Source of the DNA: Rhodococcus sp. HM1
GTDB taxonomy: Bacteria > Actinomycetota > Actinomycetes > Mycobacteriales > Mycobacteriaceae
Assembly: GCF_023218075.1 (NCBI RefSeq)
Contig: NZ_JALPTB010000004.1
Coordinates: 124,001-188,000, forward strand
Reading direction: 5' to 3'
DNA length: 64,000 nucleotides
In this document: piece by piece, positions 38,674-47,214 of the stretch
How positions within the stretch are numbered: the stretch's first letter is position 1
Layout: each line of letters begins with the position of its first letter
Position numbers and translations under genes: made by a program
Notes under the pieces: model-generated
Databases searched by the model: none
Told to the model about the DNA's origin: nothing
Seen by the model: the letters and a program-made list of their open reading frames with translations, nothing else

Positions 38674-39221
38674 GGCCTGGCCTCCCGGTTCGCGGCGACG
38701 CTGCGCACCGCGGCGACGATGTTGGGATAGGCGGCGCAGCGGCACAGGTTGCCGCTCAGCCGCTCCCGGATCTCGGCGTCGTCGAGCTCGGGTGAACCGC
38801 CCGGAGAGGTGACGGCACTGGGGTCGCCGCGGTCGAACTCGGCGAGCATGCCTGTCGCCGAACAGATCTGGCCGGGGGTGCAGTAGCCGCACTGGAACGC
38901 GTCGTGGTCGACGAACGCGTCGTGCAGCGGATGTCTCGGCCGTTCGGCGAGTCCGGCGGCGGTGACGATGTCGGCGCCGTCGTGCGAGACGGCGAGGGCC
39001 AGGCAGGTCACGACGCGGCGGGAGTCGAGCAGGACCGTGCACGAACCGCACTGGCCGTGATCGCAACCCTTCTTCGGGGACATGCAGCCGATGCGGTCGC
39101 GCAGGGCGTCGAGCAGGGTGGTGCGCACGTCCACGACGATGCGCCGTTCGTGTCCGTCGACGCGCAGGGTGACGGTGTGCCAGTGGTCGCCGGTCTCCGG
39201 GTGGTCCGCGCCGTTCGACAT
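38670..39221 (-). CDS. paoA: Molybdo-aldehyde oxidoreductase, [2Fe-2S] subunit (PaoA-like)
   Basis: 183 aa. The plant-type cluster motif is CMSPKKGCDHGQCGSC with C at VTCLAL, and the second cluster motif is CGYCTPG plus LCRCAAYPNI. Unlike E. coli PaoA there is no twin-arginine signal, so the complex should remain in the cytosol. ATG 39221 has GGAGGG just upstream. It is the first gene of the three-gene operon. Confidence 0.88.
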   Translation of the reverse strand: MSNGADHPETGDHWHTVTLRVDGHERRIVVDVRTTLLDALRDRIGCMSPKKGCDHGQCGSCTVLLDSRRVVTCLALAVSHDGADIVTAAGLAERPRHPLHDAFVDHDAFQCGYCTPGQICSATGMLAEFDRGDPSAVTSPGGSPELDDAEIRERLSGNLCRCAAYPNIVAAVRSVAANREARP

Positions 39222-39303
39222 GTTCCCTCCGATCCGTGTGTCTTCGGATGGAGTTCCCCCGATTCGGGGCCGGAAACCCGGCTCGGCGCGGTACCGGACG
39301 ACG

Positions 39304-39340
39304 CAGGCCCCCGACATCGCGGATGCGATGCGGGGGCCTG
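39304..39340 (-). terminator. Hairpin downstream of the FMN reductase gene
   Basis: CAGGCCCCCG with CGGGGGCCTG and an inner CATCG/CGATG extension form a long stem with one bulge (39304-39340), immediately after the reductase stop at 39359 on the minus strand. No U-run is present. Confidence 0.55.
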
Positions 39341-39358
39341 TGAAGTGCGACGGAGATG

Positions 39359-39922
39359 TCAGGCGTCGACGAGGGCCTTCTCGGCGGCGAGAAGGTTGAC
39401 GAGAACCTCGGTGAGCTGGCCGACGGTCTCGGCGTGCTCCTTCGGGTGCGCCTCACCGAACTTGCCGATGGTGCCGCCGACGGACAGCGAGCCGCCCTCG
39501 ACGACCTTGCCGCCGGCGATGCCGACGGACTTGACGGTGTCCTCGAGCGCCCACTTGGCGGCGTTGCTGCTCGGGGAGGCGCTCACGACCGCGACGGGCT
39601 TGCCGGCGATGGCGCCGGAGCCGTAGGGGCGCGACAGCCAGTCGATGGCGTTCTTCAGCACGGCCGGGATGGTGCCGTTGTATTCGGGGGTGAACAGCAC
39701 GACGGCGTCGGCGGCGGCACCGGCTTCACGCAGCGCGACCGCCGCGGCCGGGGCGTTCTCGCCGTCGATGTCCTCGTTGTAGAAGGGAACGTCGGCCAGG
39801 CCTTCGTAGATGACGACCTCGGCGCCCTCGGGTGCGAGTTCGGCGGCGGCCTCGGCGAGCTTACGGTTGACGGAGGCGGAGCGGAGGCTGCCGACGAGAG
39901 CGAGAATGCGCGTCTGGGACAT
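39359..39922 (-). CDS. NAD(P)H-dependent FMN reductase
   Basis: 187 aa flavodoxin-fold reductase. It has the NADPH/FMN-binding start ALVGSLRSASVNRKLAEA, then VLFTPEYNGTIPAVLKNAIDWLSRP and VAVVSASPSSNAAKWALE. It reduces FMN, azo dyes or quinones. AAGGAT precedes ATG 39922. A TetR gene is divergent 100 bp away with a palindrome between them, so it is likely the regulated target. It could be a source of FMNH2 for monooxygenases such as the one at 7866-9230, but nothing links them directly. Confidence 0.88.
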   Translation of the reverse strand: MSQTRILALVGSLRSASVNRKLAEAAAELAPEGAEVVIYEGLADVPFYNEDIDGENAPAAAVALREAGAAADAVVLFTPEYNGTIPAVLKNAIDWLSRPYGSGAIAGKPVAVVSASPSSNAAKWALEDTVKSVGIAGGKVVEGGSLSVGGTIGKFGEAHPKEHAETVGQLTEVLVNLLAAEKALVDA

Positions 39923-39978
39923 GGGTCATCCTTCGTTTTGATCCAGGGGTGGGCCGGTTACCCACGACAAGCATAAAC

Positions 39979-39990
39979 GGACCGCGGTCC
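39979..39990. promoter_or_regulatory. Candidate TetR operator GGACCGCGGTCC
   Basis: A perfect 12-bp palindrome lies between the FMN reductase and tetR starts. It sits about 20 bp upstream of the tetR -10 (TATTGT, 40011-40016). Size and place suit a TetR dimer that controls both genes. Confidence 0.55.
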
Positions 39991-40010
39991 ACTTTCATTC
40001 CCGGGGCGGC

Positions 40011-40016
40011 TATTGT
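40011..40016 (+). promoter_or_regulatory. -10 element of tetR (TATTGT)
   Basis: TATTGT ends 6 nt before GTG 40023, so the transcript would begin at the start codon. No ribosome site is present. Confidence 0.45.
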
Positions 40017-40022
40017 GATGAC

Positions 40023-40661
40023 GTGAACACCATCCCCCTGCCCCGGGCGGACGACGAGCACACCGCCGAGCGATGCGATGCCGCCCGCAACCGGCGCCTT
40101 CTCCTCGACGCCGCGACCCTCCTGGTGAGCGAACGCGGTGTCGATGCCGTGACGATGGAAGCCGTCGCGGCCCGGGCCGGGGTCGGCAAGGGCACCGTGT
40201 TCCGCCGTTTCGGATCGCGCGGCGGCCTGATGCAGGCGCTGCTCGACCACACCGAACGCGAATTCCAGGAAGCGTTCATGACCGGTCCCCCGCCGCTGGG
40301 CCCCGGCGCCGATCCCGTCGACCGGCTGATCGCGTTCGGCCGGGCCCGGATCGCCCTCGTCGAGGTGCAGGGCGAGTTGCTGCGCGCGGCGGAGGCGTCC
40401 AGTTCCAATCGGTTCGACGCACCCGCCCGGGCGGTCACCCGCACCCACATCGAGACGCTGCTGCGGGCCGCGGACGTCGGCGGCGACGTGCCTCTGCTGG
40501 CGCACTCCCTGTGCGCTTCCCTCGAGGCGACCCTCGTGCTGCACCAGTGGCGCAACCTCGGCTACAGCCTCGACCGGCTCTCCGACAACTGGTCCGATCT
40601 GGTGCGCCGCGTCGCAGCCTCCCCCGATTCGGACGATCCGGACCGTACTGTGACGGCATGA
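40023..40661 (+). CDS. TetR-family transcriptional regulator
   Basis: 212 aa. The N-terminal helix-turn-helix is LLLDAATLLVSERGVDAVTMEAVAARAGVGKGTVFRRFGSRGGLMQALL (residues ~26-74). The C-terminal ligand domain is unremarkable. It starts at GTG 40023, with no ribosome site but a -10 at leaderless distance. It is divergent from the FMN reductase and coupled by an ATGA overlap to the META-domain lipoprotein, so it probably represses itself, the reductase and the lipoprotein. Confidence 0.9.
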   Translation: MNTIPLPRADDEHTAERCDAARNRRLLLDAATLLVSERGVDAVTMEAVAARAGVGKGTVFRRFGSRGGLMQALLDHTEREFQEAFMTGPPPLGPGADPVDRLIAFGRARIALVEVQGELLRAAEASSSNRFDAPARAVTRTHIETLLRAADVGGDVPLLAHSLCASLEATLVLHQWRNLGYSLDRLSDNWSDLVRRVAASPDSDDPDRTVTA

Positions 40662-41458
40662 GCCGCACCTTCGGAGTTCTTGCCGCACTTGCTCTCACCG
40701 TCGTCGCGACCGCCTGCAGCAGCGACGAGGGCGCCGACGCCACATCGTCCGCAACGGACCCCGCCGCCCTGATCGGCCGCACGTTCGTCTCCACCGAAGT
40801 CACCGGCACCCCGATCCCGGGCGAGGGTCCGCTCGTCGTCGAATTCCCGGAGCCGGGCCGGATCGCGGCCACCGCCGGATGCAACCGTGCGGTCGGCGAG
40901 GTCGATCTCGCGGACGGGGTGCTGCGCACCGATCGGCTGGCGAGCACGATGATGGCCTGCCCGCCCCCGAAGGACGGCGCCGACGCGTGGCTGACCGGAC
41001 TGTTCGACGCCGATCCACAGTGGTCCGTCGACGGCGACGTGCTCACCCTCACCGGCGACGCGGTGACCGTCTCGCTCACCGACAAGAAGGTCGTCGATCC
41101 GGACCGGCCGCTGACCGGCACCGAATGGGTCGCCACCACGATGTACACCCCGGACGCGACCGTCACGTCGGTGGCGCTCGAGCGGTCCGCGCCCAGCCTG
41201 CTCGTCGACGAGGACGGGTCGGTCAGCGGCAGCACCGGATGCAATCAGTTCACCGGCACCGCGCAGATCGGCGACGGCACCTTGACGTTCGGGCCGCTCG
41301 CCACGACCCGCATGGCGTGCCCGGACCCGGAGGTGGCCGCCGTCGAGAACCACGTGCTGGCGGTGCTGGCCGGCGAGACCGTCTACGAGATCGACGCCGC
41401 CACGATGCGGATCACCGCCCCCAACGGCGTGGACGGGCTCGGCTTCACCGCCCGGTAG
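40658..41458 (+). CDS. Lipoprotein with two META domains
   Basis: 266 aa. A signal peptide with lipobox-like VVATAC (Cys20) is followed by two META (HslJ-type) repeats: about 35-135, with AATAGCNRAVGEVDL and ASTMMACPPP; and about 150-260, with GSTGCNQFTGTAQI and TTRMACPDPEVAAVE. In HslJ-type proteins the paired cysteines may form a disulfide. The function of META lipoproteins is poorly known (envelope stress, novobiocin resistance in E. coli). It is co-transcribed with the TetR gene by overlap. Confidence 0.83.
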   Translation: MSRTFGVLAALALTVVATACSSDEGADATSSATDPAALIGRTFVSTEVTGTPIPGEGPLVVEFPEPGRIAATAGCNRAVGEVDLADGVLRTDRLASTMMACPPPKDGADAWLTGLFDADPQWSVDGDVLTLTGDAVTVSLTDKKVVDPDRPLTGTEWVATTMYTPDATVTSVALERSAPSLLVDEDGSVSGSTGCNQFTGTAQIGDGTLTFGPLATTRMACPDPEVAAVENHVLAVLAGETVYEIDAATMRITAPNGVDGLGFTAR

Positions 41459-41462
41459 CGGC

Positions 41463-42011
41463 TCAGTACCGGTCGGCCAGCCAGGTCGCGAGAATCCGGG
41501 CGCTCTCGTCGACCTGCGCCGGCCAGTCCAGCGCGGACTCGTCGGCGTGATCGCTGACGTGCTTCACGAGCCGGCACCGCGCGCCCATGCGGGCGGCAGC
41601 GAACGCGATCGCGAACCCCTCCATGTCGACGAGATCGGCGCGGGTCGCGAGCGCGTCGCGCACCTCGGCGTCGGAGACGAACGCGTCCCCGGTGGCCAGC
41701 ACCGTGCCGTCGCCGTCGGGCAGCTCGAGCACGTCCTGCACGGGATGTCCGAGGCTGCGCAGGATCTCGCTGCTGATGTCGTGGTTGATCACCGTCGACG
41801 GCACGTACAGGCCGCCGTGGTGCGAATGCAGCGCACCGGCGGTTCCGATGTTGACGACCAGCGGCCGCGCGTCCCGCGGATACGCGGCCAGCGCCTCGGT
41901 CACCGCGACCGCCGCCGCGACCTTCCCGATGTCCGTGATCACGGTCTCGAAGCGCTTCGGCACATGGGCGGCCTCGCTCTTGGTGGCGGCGACGACAAGA
42001 ATCCCGTTCAC
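41463..42011 (-). CDS. Short nucleosidase/phosphorylase (MTA/SAH nucleosidase-like)
   Basis: 182 aa member of the PNP/UDP phosphorylase superfamily. ILVVAATKSEAAHVP starts the fold, PLVVNIGTAGALH is the ribose/base loop, and DLVDMEGFAIAFA contains the conserved MExxA nucleoside-binding glutamate. It is shorter than typical MTA/SAH nucleosidases (about 230-255 aa). Cleavage of an adenine nucleoside is likely, but substrate is unassigned. GTG 42011 overlaps the fructosamine-kinase-like stop (GTGA). Confidence 0.75.
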   Translation of the reverse strand: MNGILVVAATKSEAAHVPKRFETVITDIGKVAAAVAVTEALAAYPRDARPLVVNIGTAGALHSHHGGLYVPSTVINHDISSEILRSLGHPVQDVLELPDGDGTVLATGDAFVSDAEVRDALATRADLVDMEGFAIAFAAARMGARCRLVKHVSDHADESALDWPAQVDESARILATWLADRY

Positions 42012-42784
42012 GTGCGTTCTCCGATGTCGAGGGTCGCGAGCGCCGCCCGGTGCAGCGCTCGCCCGTATCCGGAACCGTATCCTGCGGCGTGCACCGCCAG
42101 CGGATGCAGCTGGTGCAGCGGCACCCGCTCGCGCCACCCGGGTCGCAGCGGATGCGCGGAGTCGTAACCGGCGAGCACGTCGTCCAGGTACGGGCAGCCG
42201 AACAGCGCGAGCATCGCGAGATCGGTTTCGCGGTGCCCGCCGTGTGCCGCGGGATCGATGACCACCACCCCGTCGGGCGACCACAGCACGTTGCCGTTCC
42301 ACAGGTCGCCGTGCAGCCGGGCGGGCGGTTCGTCGTCGTCGAAGGCCCCGGACGCGACGAGCGCGCACGCCCGCTCGATGTCGGGCAGCTGCCGCGCGGT
42401 CACGTGGCCGGCCTCGACCGCGATCCCGACGAAGGGCAGGACGCGTTCCATCGCGTAGAACTCGCCCCAGCCCGCGTGCACCGTGCTGCTCATCGGTCGA
42501 CGGCCGATGAAGATCTGGCCGTCGAATCCGTCGGGCGCGCAACCGAACCCGTCGGCGCCGGCATCGTGCGCGATCGCCAGGCGTGCCCCGAACTCCCGGG
42601 CCGCCGCCGCATCCGGCGCGGTCTCGGTGATCCGCTCGAGTTCGATGGACCGGGCGTCGACGCGGTGCACCCGCGGCACCCGCAGCCCGGCCCGCGCGAG
42701 CCATTCCAGACCGGCCGCCTCGGCGCGGTAGAAGTCCGGGTGCGCACCCGGATCGTGTTTGCGAAAGACACGGTCGCTGTTCAC
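42008..42784 (-). CDS. Fructosamine/ketosamine kinase family protein
   Basis: 258 aa from GTG 42784; ATG 42814 is an alternative, and neither has a good ribosome site. The kinase-like fold shows [15 protein letters not shown] (catalytic loop) and [25 protein letters not shown] (metal loop), typical of fructosamine-3-kinases that remove sugar adducts from proteins by phosphorylation. The next gene, a nucleosidase, overlaps by 4 bp. The pairing suggests a repair or salvage role, but there is no direct evidence. Confidence 0.78.
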   Translation of the reverse strand: MNSDRVFRKHDPGAHPDFYRAEAAGLEWLARAGLRVPRVHRVDARSIELERITETAPDAAAAREFGARLAIAHDAGADGFGCAPDGFDGQIFIGRRPMSSTVHAGWGEFYAMERVLPFVGIAVEAGHVTARQLPDIERACALVASGAFDDDEPPARLHGDLWNGNVLWSPDGVVVIDPAAHGGHRETDLAMLALFGCPYLDDVLAGYDSAHPLRPGWRERVPLHQLHPLAVHAAGYGSGYGRALHRAALATLDIGERT

Positions 42785-42841
42785 CGCACCGAGTCTGCCC
42801 GGTGTGCCGGACATAGGCGCGCGGCGCCGCAACGACACCGC

Positions 42842-42847
42842 TAGGGT
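42842..42847 (+). promoter_or_regulatory. -10 element of nadE (TAGGGT)
   Basis: TAGGGT ends 7 nt before ATG 42855, implying a leaderless mRNA. There is no ribosome site upstream of the ATG. Confidence 0.45.
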
Positions 42848-42854
42848 TTTGCGA

Positions 42855-43694
42855 ATGACGACTCTTCGCGCCCAGATCATCGAAGAACTCGGCGTCAAGC
42901 CGACGATCGACCCGCAGGCCGAGATCCGACTGCGGGTGGACTTCCTCAAAGACTACCTGCGCAGCACGTTCGCCAAAGGATTCGTCCTCGGCATCAGCGG
43001 TGGCCAGGACAGCACGCTGGCCGGCCGGCTGACACAGCTCGCCGTCGAGGAACTGCGCGCCGAACACTACGACGTCGAGTTCGTCGCCGTTCGCCTGCCC
43101 TACGGTGAGCAGGCCGACGAACACGACGCGCAGATCGCGCTCGACTTCATCCGGCCGGACCGGTCGCTGCGGGTCAACGTCAAGCCCGGGGCCGACGCGA
43201 GCGCCGCCGAAGCCGGCGAGGCGATGGCGGAGATCTTCGGTGAGGGGATCCGGCTGCGCGACTTCGTGCGCGGCAACATCAAGGCCCGCGAGCGGATGAT
43301 GCTGCAGTACGCGATCGCCGGGGAACTCGGCTATCTCGTCGTCGGCACCGACCACGCCGCGGAGGCCGTCACCGGCTTCTTCACCAAGTTCGGCGACGGC
43401 GGTGTCGATCTCACGCCGTTGACGGGCCTGACCAAGCGTCAGGGCGCGGAACTCCTGCGTGAACTCGGCGCGCCGGACAGCACGTGGAAGAAGGTTCCCA
43501 CCGCCGACCTCGAGGACGACCGTCCGGCACTGCCGGACGAGGCGGCGCTCGGCATGACCTACAACGAGATCGACGACTACCTCGAGGGCAAGCCCGTCAC
43601 CGACGAACTGGCCGCCAAGGTCGAGGAGGTCTTCCTCAAGACCCGGCACAAGCGCACCGTCCCGGTCACGCCGTACGACACCTGGTGGCGCTGA
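42855..43694 (+). CDS. nadE: NH3-dependent NAD synthetase
   Basis: 279 aa. The ATP pyrophosphatase P-loop SGGQDST is in [15 protein letters not shown]; further conserved parts are [33 protein letters not shown] and [19 protein letters not shown]. It amidates deamido-NAD to NAD+. The length and lack of an N-terminal glutaminase (nitrilase) domain mark the ammonia-using E. coli/Bacillus type, whereas M. tuberculosis has a large glutamine-dependent NadE. It starts at ATG 42855 with a -10 directly upstream. Confidence 0.95.
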   Translation: MTTLRAQIIEELGVKPTIDPQAEIRLRVDFLKDYLRSTFAKGFVLGISGGQDSTLAGRLTQLAVEELRAEHYDVEFVAVRLPYGEQADEHDAQIALDFIRPDRSLRVNVKPGADASAAEAGEAMAEIFGEGIRLRDFVRGNIKARERMMLQYAIAGELGYLVVGTDHAAEAVTGFFTKFGDGGVDLTPLTGLTKRQGAELLRELGAPDSTWKKVPTADLEDDRPALPDEAALGMTYNEIDDYLEGKPVTDELAAKVEEVFLKTRHKRTVPVTPYDTWWR

Positions 43695-43726
43695 CGGGTC
43701 CCGCACCCGCCCGACGGGAGGGAACG

Positions 43727-44515
43727 ATGGCGACGGTACTGGTGGCCGGTGGCACCGGCGAGGCAGGCGCGGCGGTGGTGGCGGAACTGCTCGGCCGCGG
43801 CCACGACGTGCGGGTGCTCAGCCGGCGCGGCGGCAGCCCGATCGCGGGTGCGCAACCGGCCCCTGCCGACCTGATCTCCGGGTCGGGGCTGGCCGAGGCG
43901 CTCACCGGCGTCGAGGTCGTGGTCGACACCACCGACGGCAAATCGCGGCGGGCGCGGCCCGTGCTGACGACCGGCGCGGCGAATCTGCTCGCCGCGGCCG
44001 GCGCCGCGCACGTGACGCGGATGGTGCTGCTGTCGATCGTGAACGTCGATCGCGGTCCGCTGGCCTACTACCGGGCCAAGAGCGAGCAGGAACGGCGCTA
44101 CCGGGACTCCGGCCTCGACACCCGGATCGTGCGGGCCACGCAGTTCCACAGCTTCGTGCCGATGCTGTGCGGCCCGGCCGCGCGGGTCGGGCTGCTACCC
44201 GCGTTCACCGACACCGCGTTCCAGCCCATCGACGTCCGGGACGTCGCCCGCGCGCTCGCCGACGCCGCGGACGCTCCGCCGGACGAACCCGGCCGGGCGG
44301 GCGTCCCGCAGATCGTGGGAGGTCCGGAGATCCTGCCGATGCACGACCTCGTGCGGGAGTGGAAGCGCGCGGCCGGCGTCCGCGGGGTGGTGGCGCCGAT
44401 CCGGCTGCCCGGTGGTCTCGGACGCTTCTGGCGTGCCGGGGAGAACCTCGTCCCCGACCACCGGGACGGCACGATCACCTTCACGCAGTGGCTCGCGGAG
44501 CGGACCGCCGGCTGA
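43727..44515 (+). CDS. NmrA/atypical SDR-family NAD(P)-binding protein
   Basis: 262 aa Rossmann protein. The nucleotide motif is VLVAGGTGEAGAAVVAELL, then DVRVLSRRGG; it lacks a classical YxxxK pair but has AYYRAKSEQERRYRDSGLDT at the matching place, as in atypical SDRs. Substrate is unknown; NADPH sensing or a reductase role are both possible. GGGAGGGAACG precedes ATG 43727. It lies 32 bp after nadE and may be co-transcribed. Confidence 0.82.
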   Translation: MATVLVAGGTGEAGAAVVAELLGRGHDVRVLSRRGGSPIAGAQPAPADLISGSGLAEALTGVEVVVDTTDGKSRRARPVLTTGAANLLAAAGAAHVTRMVLLSIVNVDRGPLAYYRAKSEQERRYRDSGLDTRIVRATQFHSFVPMLCGPAARVGLLPAFTDTAFQPIDVRDVARALADAADAPPDEPGRAGVPQIVGGPEILPMHDLVREWKRAAGVRGVVAPIRLPGGLGRFWRAGENLVPDHRDGTITFTQWLAERTAG

Positions 44516-44524
44516 CCGGGTGGG

Positions 44525-44797
44525 TTATCCCCCGGCGAACGGGGGCAGCACGTCGACGCGCTCCCCGGCGGGGCGGGCGAGGTCGCGGGTGAGCTCGGCG
44601 TCCGGACCCGATCCGACGAGGAATGCGGCCACCTTCAGGACCCGTTCCATGTCCGGGCCGTGCCGCTCGATCAACGCCGCCTTCAACGCACCCAGATCCG
44701 CCGGCGACGCCAGCTCGACGGTTTCCTTCTCCCGGCCCGCCGCGTCGACGGCCGCCGCGAAGTACCGCACCTCGATGCCGGTCACCTGATCACCCAC
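44525..44797 (-). CDS. moaD: Molybdopterin synthase sulfur carrier MoaD
   Basis: 90 aa ubiquitin-like protein with [20 protein letters not shown] and the C-terminal ...PPFAGG tail, whose Gly-Gly end is thiocarboxylated to donate sulfur to MoaE. GTG 44797 overlaps the moaA stop by 8 bp; GTG 44785 is the alternative, with GGTGGGTG as ribosome site. It is the second gene of the moaA-moaD unit; its partner moaE is in the divergent unit. Confidence 0.85.
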   Translation of the reverse strand: MGDQVTGIEVRYFAAAVDAAGREKETVELASPADLGALKAALIERHGPDMERVLKVAAFLVGSGPDAELTRDLARPAGERVDVLPPFAGG

Positions 44798-45848
44798 CGA
44801 TAGCTCCCATACTGCGTTGCGGCGGGGCGAAATCCGCCGCGTCGATGCCGTGCCCGGCCCACTTGTTCCACATCGCGCCGCGCCACACCGCGGCAAGCTC
44901 CTCGTCGCTCGCACCGCCGCGCAACGCCGCCCGCAGATCGGTCTCGGTGTCGCTGAACAGGCAGGACCGCACCGTGCCCTCGGACGTGAGGCGGGTGCGG
45001 TCGCAGTCCGAGCAGAACGACCGGGTCACCGAGGCGATGATGCCGACCGTGGCGGGACCGCCGTTCACCAGCCACCGTTCCGCGGGAGCGGACGGATCCT
45101 CCCGGCCGGTCTCGGTGAGCTCGAACCGTTCCCCGAGGACGTCGAGCAGCCGCTGCGCGGTGACCATGTTCTCCCGCGCCCACGCGTGGTCGGCGTCGAG
45201 CGGCATCTCCTCGATGAACCGCAGTTCGACCTGCTCGTCGAGGCACCACTGCAGCAGGTCGGCGGCGCCGGCGAGCGTGTCGGGCATGAGCACCGCGTTG
45301 ATCTTCACCCGCGTGAATCCGGCGCTGTTGGCGGCGCGGATGCCGGCGAGCACCGAATCGAGGCGGTCGCGGCGGGTCAGCCGCGCGAAGTGGTCGCGGT
45401 CGACGGTGTCGAGGGAGATGTTCACGCGGGTCAGACCGGCCGCCGCCAGCCCCGCCGCGCGATGCGCGAGCCCGACCGCGTTCGTGGTCACGGCCAGCGG
45501 AGTGCCCGGCGCGACCTCGGCGCATCCGGCGATGATCTCCTCGAGGTCGCGGCGCATGAGCGGTTCGCCGCCGGTGAAGCGGACCTCCTCGATGCCGAGC
45601 AGGTGGACCCCGATCCCGACGAGCCGGACGATCTCCGCCGCGGTGAGCAGGTTCTCGCGCGGAATCGCGGGCAACCCCTCTTCCGGCATGCAGTACGTGC
45701 AGCGCAGGGAGCACTTCTCCGTGATCGACACGCGCAGGTCGCGGGCCACGCGACCGAAGCGGTCCACCAGTTCCGGTGTGTCGGGACGATCGGACACGTC
45801 GTCCGTGGCGACTCGCACGGACGGAATCCCCACATCGATCGTCGTCAT
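44790..45848 (-). CDS. moaA: GTP 3',8-cyclase MoaA
   Basis: 352 aa radical SAM enzyme. The N-terminal [4Fe-4S] motif is CSLRCTYC in [31 protein letters not shown] follows. The C-terminal second cluster is CSDCDRTR with a third cysteine in VRSCLFS, and the chain ends in the typical Gly-Gly (IGG). It converts GTP to 3',8-cyclo-GTP in molybdenum cofactor synthesis. ATG 45848 is overlapped by the stop of a six-codon leader ORF. It is divergent from moeA. Confidence 0.96.
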   Translation of the reverse strand: MTTIDVGIPSVRVATDDVSDRPDTPELVDRFGRVARDLRVSITEKCSLRCTYCMPEEGLPAIPRENLLTAAEIVRLVGIGVHLLGIEEVRFTGGEPLMRRDLEEIIAGCAEVAPGTPLAVTTNAVGLAHRAAGLAAAGLTRVNISLDTVDRDHFARLTRRDRLDSVLAGIRAANSAGFTRVKINAVLMPDTLAGAADLLQWCLDEQVELRFIEEMPLDADHAWARENMVTAQRLLDVLGERFELTETGREDPSAPAERWLVNGGPATVGIIASVTRSFCSDCDRTRLTSEGTVRSCLFSDTETDLRAALRGGASDEELAAVWRGAMWNKWAGHGIDAADFAPPQRSMGAIGG

Positions 45849-45865
45849 CGGATCACCGCCGTCAT
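45845..45865 (-). CDS. Six-codon leader ORF overlapping moaA start
   Basis: MTAVIR and a stop, with TGA overlapping the moaA ATG (ATGA). A CATACT -10-like hexamer (45877-45872) ends 6 nt before its ATG, so the transcript may start exactly at this ORF. If it is real, moaA is translated by coupling. The evidence is limited to position. Confidence 0.3.
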   Translation of the reverse strand: MTAVIR

Positions 45866-45995
45866 GACGCCAGTATGCCGCTCCCGTCCGATTCGCGGCG
45901 GAAGACACCTCCCCCGGCCGGTCGCCGGAGGCTGTCCGGGGTCCCCTCCTGCGCGTCGCACGGCCTACCGCAACGGTCTCCGCGCGCGGTGTGCC

Positions 45996-46001
45996 TAGGA
46001 T
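45996..46001 (+). promoter_or_regulatory. -10 element of moeA (TAGGAT)
   Basis: TAGGAT ends 7 nt before ATG 46009; no ribosome site is present. It indicates a leaderless moeA-moaCB-moaE transcript. Confidence 0.5.
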
Positions 46002-46008
46002 TGCGGGC

Positions 46009-47214
46009 ATGACAGGCGGCAGGCGGTCCGTGGAGGAACACGTGGAGCACGTCGCGGCGCTCTTGGCGCCGCTGCGAACGAGGCCGACGGTGAAGGTGCC
46101 GCTCGCCCGGGCCCTGAACCGGGTGCTGGCCGAACCGATCCTCGCACCCATCGATCTGCCCGCCTTCCGCAACTCCCAGATGGACGGCTACGCCGTCGAC
46201 GCCGCCGCGGTCGCGACCGTGCCGGTGACGCTGCCGGTGCGCGGAGTGCTCGCCGCCGGTGCCGGGATGTCCGTCCACGAGGCGGGCACCGCGCGGAAGA
46301 TCATGACCGGCGCTCCGATCCCCGAGGGCGCGGACGCCGTCGTCCCCGTCGAGGACACCACCGACAACAGCTCCACCGACGGGCAACCGGCCACCGTCAC
46401 CGTGCACCGGTCCGTCACGGCCGGCACCTATGTGCGCGAACGCGGCAGCGACATCGCCGCCGGCGCCGAACTGCTCCCGGCCGGACAGGTCCTCGCGCCC
46501 CGGCACATCGCCGCGCTCGCCGCGGTCGGCATGACCGAGGTTCCGGTGCGCGCCCTGCCTCGGGTCGCGGTGATCTCCACCGGCAGCGAACTCGTCTTCG
46601 GCGGCACCGATCTCGGTCCGGGCAAGATCTTCAACTCCAACGGGCCGGCGCTCGCGGCCAGCGCGCTCGCCAACGGAGCCGAGGTCGTGTCCGTCGACCA
46701 CAGCGACGACGACGCCGAGGAATTCGCCCTGAAGCTCACGCACGCCGCGGACGTCGCCGAAGTCGTGATCACCTCCGGTGGCGTCTCCAAGGGCGACTTC
46801 GAGGTCGTCAAGGACGTGCTCGGTCCCCGCGGCGGCGAGTTCGTGTCGGTGGCGATGCAGCCCGGCGGTCCACAGGGCACCGCGGTCGTCGACGGGATTC
46901 CGGTTCTGGCGTTCCCCGGCAATCCCGTCAGCGCGCTGATCTCGTTCGAGGTGTTCACCCGGCCGCTGCTGCGCGCCGCCGCGGGACTGCCCGCGATCGA
47001 GCCGCTGACGCTGCCGCTCACCGCCGATCTGACCTCGGTGGCGGGTAAGCGCCAGTTCTTCCGGGCCCGCCGCGACGGTGACGGCGTGACCGTCGTGTCC
47101 GGACCCGGATCACACCTCATCGCCGGGATGTCGGGCGCCGACGCGCTGCTCGACGTCGCGGCCGACACCACCTCCCTCCGCGCCGGAGATCTCGTGAAAG
47201 TACTTCCGCTGTGA
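46009..47214 (+). CDS. moeA: Molybdopterin molybdenumtransferase MoeA
   Basis: 401 aa. Domain order is typical: [24 protein letters not shown] near the start, [20 protein letters not shown], then the MogA-like domain with [17 protein letters not shown] and [13 protein letters not shown], and [15 protein letters not shown] before the C-terminal domain. It inserts molybdate into adenylated molybdopterin. ATG 46009 follows a -10 by 7 nt. The stop overlaps the GTG of moaCB. It belongs to the same pathway as moaA/moaD on the other strand. Confidence 0.95.
   Translation: MTGGRRSVEEHVEHVAALLAPLRTRPTVKVPLARALNRVLAEPILAPIDLPAFRNSQMDGYAVDAAAVATVPVTLPVRGVLAAGAGMSVHEAGTARKIMTGAPIPEGADAVVPVEDTTDNSSTDGQPATVTVHRSVTAGTYVRERGSDIAAGAELLPAGQVLAPRHIAALAAVGMTEVPVRALPRVAVISTGSELVFGGTDLGPGKIFNSNGPALAASALANGAEVVSVDHSDDDAEEFALKLTHAADVAEVVITSGGVSKGDFEVVKDVLGPRGGEFVSVAMQPGGPQGTAVVDGIPVLAFPGNPVSALISFEVFTRPLLRAAAGLPAIEPLTLPLTADLTSVAGKRQFFRARRDGDGVTVVSGPGSHLIAGMSGADALLDVAADTTSLRAGDLVKVLPL

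Noticed and set aside
45849-46008. Molybdenum-cofactor riboswitch upstream of moaA or moeA
   Set aside because: The 160-bp region has G+C-rich hairpins, but both predicted transcript starts lie at or within about 20 nt of a start codon, leaving no room for an aptamer. I cannot match the conserved motif.
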